20,205 nt of DNA from Proteobacteria bacterium UBA3588 (GTDB lineage: Bacteria; Pseudomonadota; Gammaproteobacteria; Thiohalomonadales; Thiohalomonadaceae): the NCBI GenBank assembly GCA_002376325.1, contig DFMR01000177.1:45367-65571 (forward strand), in the 5' to 3' direction. This document shows positions 14,484 through 20,205 of the stretch, one piece after another. A program made the translations under genes and the position numbers. Within the stretch, counting starts at the first letter, position 1, and each line of letters opens with the position of its first letter. Under the pieces are notes generated by a model. It ran no database searches. It was not told the DNA's origin and was given only the letters and a program-made list of their open reading frames with translations.

Positions 14484-15464
14484 ATGCCCCAGGCCGCCCA
14501 ACGCCAATCCTCCCCCACCGTGCGTCACGACTGGTCCCTGGACGAGGTGGAAGCCTTGTTCAACACGCCGTTCATGGAGTTGCTGTGGCAGGCGCAGCAG
14601 GTGCACCGCCGGCACTTCGATCCCAACGTGATCCAGGCCTCCAGCCTGCTCAACATCAAGACCGGCGGCTGTGCCGAGAACTGCGGCTACTGCTCGCAGA
14701 GTGCCCATCACGAAAAGAAGGTGAAGCTGGAGCGCGACACGCTGATGGAGGTCGACGCCGTGGTGACCCAGGCCCGTGCCGCCAAAGAGGGCGGTGCCAC
14801 CCGCTTCTGCATGGGCGCCGCCTGGCGCAACCCGCGTGACGAGCAACTGGATAAAGTGCTGGAGATGGTGCGCCAGGTGAAGGCCATGGGCCTGGAGACC
14901 TGCGTCACCCTCGGTATGCTCACCGGCGACCAGGTGGGCAAGCTGAAAGAGGCAGGCCTCGATTACTACAACCACAACCTGGACACCTCGCGCGAGTACT
15001 ACGACAAGGTGGTCACCACCCGCAGCTACGACGACCGTCTCGACACCCTGGCCGAGGTGCGCAAGGCAGGCATCAACGTCTGCTGCGGCGGCATCCTCGG
15101 CATGGGCGAGGCGCGTCGCGACCGCGCCGCACTGCTACAGGAGCTGGTCAACCTGCCGGAGCATCCGCAGAGCGTGCCGGTGAACCTGCTGGTCAAGGTG
15201 CCCGGCACGCCGCTGGCCGACAGCCCGGACCTGGACATCTTCGAATTCATCCGCACCATCGCCGTGGCGCGGCTGCTGATGCCCGCCTCGCACGTGCGCC
15301 TCTCCGCCGGCCGTCGGGAGATGCACGACGAGGCCCAGGCCCTCTGCTTCCTCGCCGGCGCCAACTCGATCTTCTACGGCGACCGCCTGCTCACCACCGA
15401 CAACGCCACGGTCAACCACGACCGCGAACTGTTCCGTCGCCTGGACCTGACGCCGGCGGCTTAA
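14484..15464 (+). CDS. bioB: Biotin synthase BioB
   Basis: The protein has 326 residues. BioB is a radical SAM enzyme that inserts sulfur into dethiobiotin to make biotin. The radical SAM cluster motif CAENCGYC is at Cys63, Cys67 and Cys70. Other BioB signatures follow: FCMGAAWR, YNHNLDTSREYY, NVCCGGILGMGE (auxiliary [2Fe-2S] cysteines), VPVNLL and the RLSAGR Arg ligand. It is full length. The ATG at 14484 has GGAG 8 bases upstream. That GGAG can pair with CTCC (14464-14467) through a TTGC loop, a short stem over the ribosome site that may or may not matter. It is the first gene of the bioB-F-H-C-D cluster, transcribed away from comF. Confidence 0.98.
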   Translation: MPQAAQRQSSPTVRHDWSLDEVEALFNTPFMELLWQAQQVHRRHFDPNVIQASSLLNIKTGGCAENCGYCSQSAHHEKKVKLERDTLMEVDAVVTQARAAKEGGATRFCMGAAWRNPRDEQLDKVLEMVRQVKAMGLETCVTLGMLTGDQVGKLKEAGLDYYNHNLDTSREYYDKVVTTRSYDDRLDTLAEVRKAGINVCCGGILGMGEARRDRAALLQELVNLPEHPQSVPVNLLVKVPGTPLADSPDLDIFEFIRTIAVARLLMPASHVRLSAGRREMHDEAQALCFLAGANSIFYGDRLLTTDNATVNHDRELFRRLDLTPAA

Positions 15465-15477
15465 AGAAAGATTGAAC

Positions 15478-15534
15478 CACTGGGTTCACGGGAACACAGG
15501 TTTTGCCTGTAACCCCCGCGAATCCAGTGTTCCC
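15478..15534. repeat. Structured inverted-repeat element in the bioB-bioF gap
   Basis: The 88-base gap between bioB and bioF is largely palindromic. CACTGGGTT (15478-15486) pairs with AATCCAGTG (15521-15529). Inside it, ACAGG (15496-15500) pairs with CCTGT (15506-15510), extended by GGG/CCC. Alternatively GGGAACAC (15490-15497) pairs perfectly with GTGTTCCC (15527-15534), which excludes the outer stem. No T-run follows, so a simple terminator is unlikely. It resembles a dispersed intergenic repeat or a processing/attenuation structure. Confidence 0.7.
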
Positions 15535-15552
15535 CGCGGTTAAAGTGTTTTC

Positions 15553-16737
15553 ATGAACGAACTCGAACAGGCACTGCAACAACGTGAGGCGACGCATCTC
15601 TACCGCCGCCGCCGCGTGCTCGATTCGCCGCAGGGGCCGGAGATTGTGGTGGACGGCCGCCGCCTGCTGTCGTTCTGTTCCAACGATTACCTCGGTCTCG
15701 CCAACCATTCGGGCATCGTCGCCGCGACCCGGAACGCCCTTGCCGACTACGGCGTCGGCGCCGGCGCCGCCCACCTGGTCACCGGCCACATGGCGCCGCA
15801 CCACGCCCTGGAAGAGGAGCTGGCCGCCTTCACCGGCTATCCGCGCGCACTGCTCTTCTCCACCGGCTACATGGCCAACCTCGGCGCGGTCAGCGCCCTG
15901 TGCGGCACCGGCGACACGGTGTTCGAGGACCGCCTCAACCACGCCTCGCTGCTTGATGCCGCCCTGCTGTCGCGCGCCCGCCTGCAACGCTTCCCCCACG
16001 CCGATGCCGCAACGCTCGGCGAACGCCTGCGCGACAGCAAGGCCGGCCGCAAGCTGGTCGTCAGCGACGGCGTGTTCAGCATGGACGGCGACATCGCGCC
16101 GCTGCGCGAACTGGCCGCCGCCGCAACGGACGACGGCGCCTGGCTGCTGGTGGACGACGCCCACGGCCTGGGCGTCATCGGCGCAAACGGCCGCGGTTCG
16201 CTGGAGACCTGTGGCCTCACGGCGCAGCAGGTGCCGCTGCTGGTGGGCACCCTGGGCAAGGGTTTCGGCGCCTTCGGCGCCTTTGTCGCCGGCGACGAGA
16301 CGCTGATCGAGACCTTGATCCAGCAGGCCCGCCCCTACATCTACACCACCGCCTTGCCGCCGGCCATCGCCGCCGCCGCCCGCGCCAGCCTGCGCATCAT
16401 CCAGGGCACCGAGGGCCGCGAGCGGCGCCAGCGGCTGACCGTGCTGATCGAGCGTTTCCGCAGCGGCGCCGCCGAGCTGGGCCTGCCGCTGATGGCCTCG
16501 CCCACCGCGATCCAACCGCTGCTAATCGGCGCCGCCGACGCTGCATTGCGTCTATCCGAAATGCTCCTGGCCGACCGCATCCTGATCAGCGCCATCCGCC
16601 CGCCCACCGTCCCCGAAGGGACGGCGCGGCTGCGCATCACCCTGTCGGCGGCGCACACCGCGGCCCAGGTGGACCGCCTGCTGGCGGCGCTGGAACGGCA
16701 CGCGGTACCGCTGCTGCGAGAGACGGACGAACCATGA
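15553..16737 (+). CDS. bioF: 8-amino-7-oxononanoate synthase BioF
   Basis: The protein has 394 residues. This PLP enzyme joins pimeloyl-ACP and L-alanine to make 8-amino-7-oxononanoate in the cytosol. Family landmarks are CSNDYLGLA (42-50), the pimeloyl/PLP region STGYMANLG (103-111), the PLP-pyridine Asp in VDDAHGLGVIG (200-210) and the Schiff-base Lys236 in GTLGKGFGAFG, the same number as in E. coli. The usual GVGSGGS is GVGAGAA (67-73), a mild variant. The ATG at 15553 gives the standard N-terminus. No strong ribosome site precedes it (TTAAAGTG only), because the inverted-repeat element fills the leader. Its stop overlaps bioH in ATGA. Confidence 0.97.
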   Translation: MNELEQALQQREATHLYRRRRVLDSPQGPEIVVDGRRLLSFCSNDYLGLANHSGIVAATRNALADYGVGAGAAHLVTGHMAPHHALEEELAAFTGYPRALLFSTGYMANLGAVSALCGTGDTVFEDRLNHASLLDAALLSRARLQRFPHADAATLGERLRDSKAGRKLVVSDGVFSMDGDIAPLRELAAAATDDGAWLLVDDAHGLGVIGANGRGSLETCGLTAQQVPLLVGTLGKGFGAFGAFVAGDETLIETLIQQARPYIYTTALPPAIAAAARASLRIIQGTEGRERRQRLTVLIERFRSGAAELGLPLMASPTAIQPLLIGAADAALRLSEMLLADRILISAIRPPTVPEGTARLRITLSAAHTAAQVDRLLAALERHAVPLLRETDEP

Positions 16738-17498
16738 GCCTCTACCTGGAGAGTCACGGCAGCGGCCCGGCACTGGTGCTGATCCACGGCTGGGGCCTGC
16801 ACGGCGGGATCTGGGCAGCGCTGGTCGAGGCGTTGCGCGACCGCTGGCGCGTCATCAGCGTCGACCTGCCCGGCCATGGCCGCAGCGCACCACTCGACGG
16901 CCCTTACACCTTGGACGCGATCAGCTCGGCCGTCGCCGCCGCAGTGCCCGATGAGGCCGCCTGGCTCGGCTGGTCGCTGGGCGGGCGGGTCGCCCTCGCC
17001 GCCGCGGCCCGGGGCAAGGCCATCACCCGCCTGCTGCTGGTCGGTACCACGCCGCGCTTCATCCGCGGCGACGACTGGCCCCACGCCATGCCGGCGGCGG
17101 AGCTGCAACAGTTCGCCGACGCCCTGCGCGACGACTGGGAGGGGACGCTGCAACGCTTCCTCGCCCTCCAGGCGCGCGGCTCGCAAAAGGCGCGCGACGA
17201 GCTGCGCGCCCTGCGCGAGGGGCTATTCGCCCACGGTGCGCCGCAACCCCAGGCCTTGGCCGGCGGCCTCGACATCCTGCGCAGCGCCGACCTGCGCGCC
17301 CTGCTTCCGGCCATCACCCAGCCAGCGCTGGTGGTGCATGGCAGCCGCGACACCCTGGCCCCGCCCGCCGCCGCCGAGTACCTGGCGACCACACTGCCCC
17401 ATGGCCGGCTGGCGCTGATCGAAGGGGCCGGCCATGCGCCGTTCCTGTCACACCCCGAGGCGTTCCTCGCCGCGCTCCGGGGGTTTCTCGATGAATAA
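16734..17498 (+). CDS. bioH: Pimeloyl-ACP methyl ester esterase BioH
   Basis: A 254-residue alpha/beta hydrolase that removes the methyl group from pimeloyl-ACP methyl ester once the pimelate chain is complete. The oxyanion region LIHGWGLHGGIW (16-27), the nucleophile Ser81 in LGWSLGGRV, Asp206 in GSRDTLAP and His234 in GAGHAPFLSHP form the catalytic triad. Each is one residue from its E. coli BioH counterpart. BioH releases the product of the pathway begun by BioC, encoded next. It overlaps bioF by 4 bases and bioC by 8, which fits tightly coupled translation. Confidence 0.96.
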   Translation: MSLYLESHGSGPALVLIHGWGLHGGIWAALVEALRDRWRVISVDLPGHGRSAPLDGPYTLDAISSAVAAAVPDEAAWLGWSLGGRVALAAAARGKAITRLLLVGTTPRFIRGDDWPHAMPAAELQQFADALRDDWEGTLQRFLALQARGSQKARDELRALREGLFAHGAPQPQALAGGLDILRSADLRALLPAITQPALVVHGSRDTLAPPAAAEYLATTLPHGRLALIEGAGHAPFLSHPEAFLAALRGFLDE

Positions 17499-18384
17499 CC
17501 TGCCGCTGCCCGACAAGCGTCTGGTACGCGCCTCCTTCGACCGCGCCGCCGCGCGCTACGACGAGGCGGCGCTGCTGCAACGGGAAGTGGGCGCCCGCCT
17601 GCTGGAGCGGCTTGATGTGATCAGGCTGCACCCCCGGCGCATCCTTGAAGTGGGAACCGGCACCGGCTTCTGCACCGCGCACCTGGCGACGCGTTACCCC
17701 CAGGCGCAGCCGGTCGCCCTCGACCTGGCGCCCGCCATGCTGGCCCGCGCCCGCCGGCGTTTCTCCTGGTGGCAGCGCCGGCGCGGCCGACCGCTGTGCA
17801 TCTGCGCCGACGCCGAGGCGCTGCCGGTGGCCGACGCCTCGGTCGACCTGCTGTTCTCCAACCTTACCCTGCAGTGGTGCGGCGACCTCGACCGCACCTT
17901 CGCCGAATTCCGCCGCGTGCTGCGCCCCGGCGGCCTGCTACTGTTCACCACCTTCGGCCCCGACACCCTGAAAGAGCTGCGCGCCGCCTGGCGCGCGGTG
18001 GACGACGCCATGCACGTCAACGCCTTCATCGACATGCACGACATCGGCGACGCCCTGGTGCGCAACCGCCTCGCCGATCCGGTGATGGACCGCGAGGAGA
18101 TCACCATGACCTACCGCGAGGTGCGCACCCTGATGTCCGACCTCAAGGCCATCGGCGCCCACAACGTCAACCGCGGCCGCAGCGCCGGCCTCACCGGCAA
18201 GCGGCGCCTCAACGCCATGCTCGGCGCCTACGAGCAATTCCGCCGCGACGGCCTGCTGCCCGCCACCTACGAGGTGCTCTACGGCCACGCCTGGGCTCCG
18301 GCCACGCCGCTGCAACATGAACACGACGGCGCCGCGCACATCCCGCTGGAGCAGATGCGCGCGGGGTTAAGAGGTAAACAATGA
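17491..18384 (+). CDS. bioC: Malonyl-ACP O-methyltransferase BioC
   Basis: The protein has 297 residues. It is an SAM-dependent methyltransferase that caps malonyl-ACP so that fatty-acid synthase can build the pimelate chain. The SAM fold is clear: ILEVGTGTGFC (51-61), acidic Asp78 at the end of strand 2, ADAEALP (106-112), LLFSNLTLQW (120-129) and VLRPGGLLLFTTFGPDTL (143-160). The C-terminal YGHAWAP (264-270) is typical of the longer gammaproteobacterial form; E. coli BioC is shorter, at about 250 residues. The ATG at 17491 is chosen because MNNLPLPDKRLVRASFDRAA matches the family start, with a GGGGG run as ribosome site. Longer in-frame starts lie inside bioH. Confidence 0.96.
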   Translation: MNNLPLPDKRLVRASFDRAAARYDEAALLQREVGARLLERLDVIRLHPRRILEVGTGTGFCTAHLATRYPQAQPVALDLAPAMLARARRRFSWWQRRRGRPLCICADAEALPVADASVDLLFSNLTLQWCGDLDRTFAEFRRVLRPGGLLLFTTFGPDTLKELRAAWRAVDDAMHVNAFIDMHDIGDALVRNRLADPVMDREEITMTYREVRTLMSDLKAIGAHNVNRGRSAGLTGKRRLNAMLGAYEQFRRDGLLPATYEVLYGHAWAPATPLQHEHDGAAHIPLEQMRAGLRGKQ

Positions 18385-19055
18385 CCCGTGGAATCTTTGT
18401 CACCGGCACCGACACGGGCGTAGGCAAAACCTGGGTCAGCACCGGACTGATGGCCGCACTGCAACAGCGCGGCCTCGCGGTCCTCGGCATGAAACCGGTG
18501 GCCTCCGGCTGCGAGCAGACCCCCGCAGGACTGCGCAATGAAGACGCATTGCTGCTGCAACGGCAGGGTTCGCATCCAATCGACTACCAACTGCTCAATC
18601 CTTACGCCTTCGCCCCGCCCATCGCCCCCCACGTGGCGGCGGCCCAGGCCGGGACTCGCATCGACCTGGCGCGGCTCGAGACCAACTACAAAATACTCTC
18701 GACCCAGGCCGACGTGGTGGTAGTGGAGGGAGCCGGCGGCTGGCTGGTGCCGCTCAACGAGCGCGACACCATGGCCGACCTGGCAGCGCGGCTGGAACTG
18801 GAGGTGATGCTGGTGGTGGGCCTGCGCCTCGGCTGCATCAACCACGCGCTACTGAGCGTCGAGAGCATCGTCCGCCGCGGCGTGCCGCTGGCCGGCTGGG
18901 TCGCCAACACCCTGGAGCCCGCGATGCCGGTGCTGGCCGACAACCTCGCCGCCCTGCGCGCCCATATCGAAGCGCCGCTGCTGGGCGTGGTACCGCATCT
19001 GGCCCATCGCGATGCCGCCGCCATCGCCGCCGAATTGATGTCGAATCTGCCATAA
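18381..19055 (+). CDS. bioD: Dethiobiotin synthetase BioD
   Basis: The protein has 224 residues. BioD closes the ureido ring of 7,8-diaminopelargonate with CO2 and ATP to give dethiobiotin, the substrate of BioB. The P-loop GTDTGVGKT (9-17) with Lys16, Lys38 in GMKPVASG, Asp55 in NEDALLL and Glu116 in VEGAGGWLVPL are the expected ligands. It starts in ATGA overlap with bioC and has AAGAGG upstream. It is the last gene of the cluster. No bioA (diaminopelargonate transaminase) is present, so the step between BioF and BioD must be encoded elsewhere. No clear terminator follows within 19056-19110. Confidence 0.97.
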   Translation: MTRGIFVTGTDTGVGKTWVSTGLMAALQQRGLAVLGMKPVASGCEQTPAGLRNEDALLLQRQGSHPIDYQLLNPYAFAPPIAPHVAAAQAGTRIDLARLETNYKILSTQADVVVVEGAGGWLVPLNERDTMADLAARLELEVMLVVGLRLGCINHALLSVESIVRRGVPLAGWVANTLEPAMPVLADNLAALRAHIEAPLLGVVPHLAHRDAAAIAAELMSNLP

Positions 19056-19110
19056 ATCAACAATTGCCGGCGGCCGCGATGGCCACGCACAGCCCTCCGG
19101 ACAAAACACG

Positions 19111-19139
19111 TTGTTATCACATAATTTTTAAGGTATTTA
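19111..19139 (+). promoter_or_regulatory. Candidate promoter before the small secreted protein
   Basis: In an AT-rich stretch unlike the surrounding DNA, TTGTTA (19111-19116) lies 17 bases before TATTTA (19134-19139). CATAAT (19120-19125) is a better -10 but has no -35 partner. The AT-richness makes a promoter likely; the exact boxes are uncertain. Confidence 0.35.
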
Positions 19140-19177
19140 TTGGGGCGAACGACTCATAACATACAAAGGGGGCTGTT

Positions 19178-19543
19178 ATGTGGCATCGTTTCGCGAAGGG
19201 ACTAGCCATCCTGCTACTGGCCGGTTTTACGTTCCAGGTCCAGGCCGACGATTACCCGGCGGCATTCGCCGCCGAGGCCGCCATCTACCCCGGCGGCCAG
19301 GTGTTCCAGAGCTACCAGGATTCCGATGGCCGGCACGTCGACTTGGTAGTCAACGCCGACCCCAGCGACGTGGTCGATTACTACACGCAGCAGTTAAAAA
19401 AGCGGGGCTGGCGGCTGAAGAACTATCAGGAGGCCGGCCCGATTGCCGCCGCCGACCTGCGCCGCGCCGACAAACGGATGATCATCAGCGTGGTTCGTGA
19501 GCGGGGCAAGGTCGTCGCCACTCTGACGTTGACTACGCCATAA
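19178..19543 (+). CDS. Small secreted protein of unknown function
   Basis: The protein has 121 residues. An N-terminal signal peptide is clear: basic start (MWHRFAK), hydrophobic core (GLAILLLAGFTF) and probable cleavage after VQA near residue 23, giving a periplasmic protein of about 98 residues. There is no lipobox Cys. The mature part has the pattern YPGGQVFQSY, VDLVVNADPSDVVDYYTQQLKKRGW and then a strand-rich end (MIISVV, VVATLTLT). This looks like a small alpha/beta fold seen in various uncharacterised exported proteins, but I cannot name the family. AAAGGGGG lies 5 bases before the ATG. It has its own AT-rich upstream region and a strong terminator, so it is probably transcribed alone. 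Confidence 0.82.
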   Translation: MWHRFAKGLAILLLAGFTFQVQADDYPAAFAAEAAIYPGGQVFQSYQDSDGRHVDLVVNADPSDVVDYYTQQLKKRGWRLKNYQEAGPIAAADLRRADKRMIISVVRERGKVVATLTLTTP

Positions 19544-19557
19544 TCATCCCGCTAAAG

Positions 19558-19583
19558 AAAACGGCCCCTTCCGGGGCCGTTTT
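19558..19583. terminator. Bidirectional rho-independent terminator
   Basis: AAAACGGCCCC, loop TTCC, GGGGCCGTTTT: a perfect 11-base stem with A and T runs at its two ends, so it works on either strand. It lies between the convergent small secreted gene (stop at 19543) and rpoH (stop at 19602). Confidence 0.93.
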
Positions 19584-19601
19584 CCGTTGTCTTGACGCTT
19601 C

Positions 19602-20205
19602 TCACGCCGCTAGCATATTGCGCAGCTTGTTCATGGCGTTCTTTTCCAGCTGGCGGATACGCTCGGCGGAGACGCTGTACTTGTCCGCCAAATCCTGCAA
19701 CGTGGTCTTGCCGTCGTCGGAGAGCCAACGAGCCTGGACGATGTCGCGGCTGCGGTCATCGAGGGTTGCCAGGGCGCTATGCAGGCGTTGGTTGTTGTCC
19801 TGCTCCCAATCCTCGGCCTCCAGGTGGGCGGCCGGCTCGAAGCGGGTATCGGCCAGATAGGCGGCCGGGGCCGGAGCCTCGTCGTCGTCGTCGTTCTGGG
19901 CATCGAAGGCGACATCGTGGCCGGAGAGGCGGGATTCCATCTCCAGCACCGTCGCGGACGGCACACCCAACGCCTTGGCCACGGCGTCGACCTCCTCCTT
20001 GGAGAACCAGCCGAGACGCTTCTTGGAGCTGCGCAGATTGAAGAACAGCTTGCGCTGCGCCTTGGTGGTGGCGACCTTGACGATGCGCCAGTTGCGCAGG
20101 ATGAATTCGTGGATCTCGGCGCGGATCCAGTGGACCGCGAAGGAGACCAGCCGCACCCCCTGATTCGGATCGAAGCGCTTGACGGCCTTCATCAGGCCGA
20201 TGTTG
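19602..20205 (-). CDS. rpoH: RNA polymerase heat-shock sigma factor RpoH (partial, N-terminus beyond window)
   Basis: 201 codons of the C-terminal part are present; about 80-90 N-terminal residues lie off the right edge. The visible part begins NIGLMKAVKRFDP in region 2. It continues with RLVSFAVHWIRAEIHEFILRN, the VKVATTKAQRKLFFNLR segment containing the RpoH box, and RLGWFSKEEVDAVAKALGV in region 3. It ends with the region 4 helix-turn-helix SVSAERIRQLEKNAMNKLRNML. These match sigma-32 closely, not RpoD or RpoS. An acidic insert (NDDDDEAPAPAA) sits between regions 3 and 4, as in other RpoH proteins. Sigma-32 directs transcription of chaperone and protease genes at high temperature. The RNA thermosensor and DnaK/FtsH control sites near the start are outside the window. 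Confidence 0.97.
   Translation of the reverse strand, partial: NIGLMKAVKRFDPNQGVRLVSFAVHWIRAEIHEFILRNWRIVKVATTKAQRKLFFNLRSSKKRLGWFSKEEVDAVAKALGVPSATVLEMESRLSGHDVAFDAQNDDDDEAPAPAAYLADTRFEPAAHLEAEDWEQDNNQRLHSALATLDDRSRDIVQARWLSDDGKTTLQDLADKYSVSAERIRQLEKNAMNKLRNMLAA

Noticed and set aside
15478..15534. Rho-independent terminator after bioB
   Set aside because: The stems are not followed by a T-run on either strand, and bioF continues the pathway directly downstream.
1..20205. tRNA, rRNA, CRISPR array, insertion sequence or prophage
   Set aside because: No cloverleaf-like sequence, repeat-spacer pattern, transposase or phage gene could be seen on either strand.

Overview
The window is about 20.2 kb of GC-rich chromosomal DNA. 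It looks like a gammaproteobacterium. A bioB-F-H-C-D cluster that uses BioH, a ubiC/ubiA-type pair, recG next to ridA, and a sigma-32 gene with a classical RpoH box all point that way. A sulfur-oxidising or Chromatiales-like lineage is possible, but that is inference and cannot be settled from this sequence. Nothing here looks like phage or an insertion sequence. Both window edges cut through genes.

Left third (1-7.5 kb, minus strand): a signal-transduction operon read right to left. It encodes a 1590-residue membrane hybrid histidine kinase (MASE1, CHASE, three PAS, HisKA, HATPase, a degenerate receiver, an intact receiver, Hpt). Next come a RocR-like receiver-EAL c-di-GMP phosphodiesterase and a two-receiver protein that runs off the left edge. 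Immediately upstream of the kinase lies a frameshifted remnant of a membrane-anchored GGDEF diguanylate cyclase. The locus therefore once carried both the making and breaking arms of c-di-GMP signalling, and only the breaking arm remains intact here.

Middle (7.7-13.7 kb, plus strand): a ClC-type chloride channel/transporter, ridA, recG, then ubiC and a UbiA-family membrane protein. UbiC keeps its active-site residues. The UbiA-like protein keeps the fold and several family signatures but has lost both aspartate-rich Mg2+/prenyl-diphosphate motifs, so it looks like a pseudoenzyme. Two oppositely oriented arrays of 7-bp repeats sit between recG and ubiC, and the second ends 8 bp before the ubiC start.

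Right third (13.7-20.2 kb): comF (minus) converges on ubiA, and the two stop codons share one CTAG. comF is divergent from the biotin operon bioB-bioF-bioH-bioC-bioD. The last four biotin genes overlap by 4-8 bases, while the bioB-bioF gap holds a structured inverted repeat. bioA is absent. A small secreted protein of unknown function follows. A perfect bidirectional terminator then separates it from the 3' part of rpoH, which enters from the right edge on the minus strand.

The most unusual item is the UbiA-like protein without catalytic aspartates, encoded as the overlapping partner of an apparently active chorismate lyase. Next are the heptad repeat arrays beside it and the c-di-GMP phosphorelay with two degenerate receivers and a dead cyclase neighbour.
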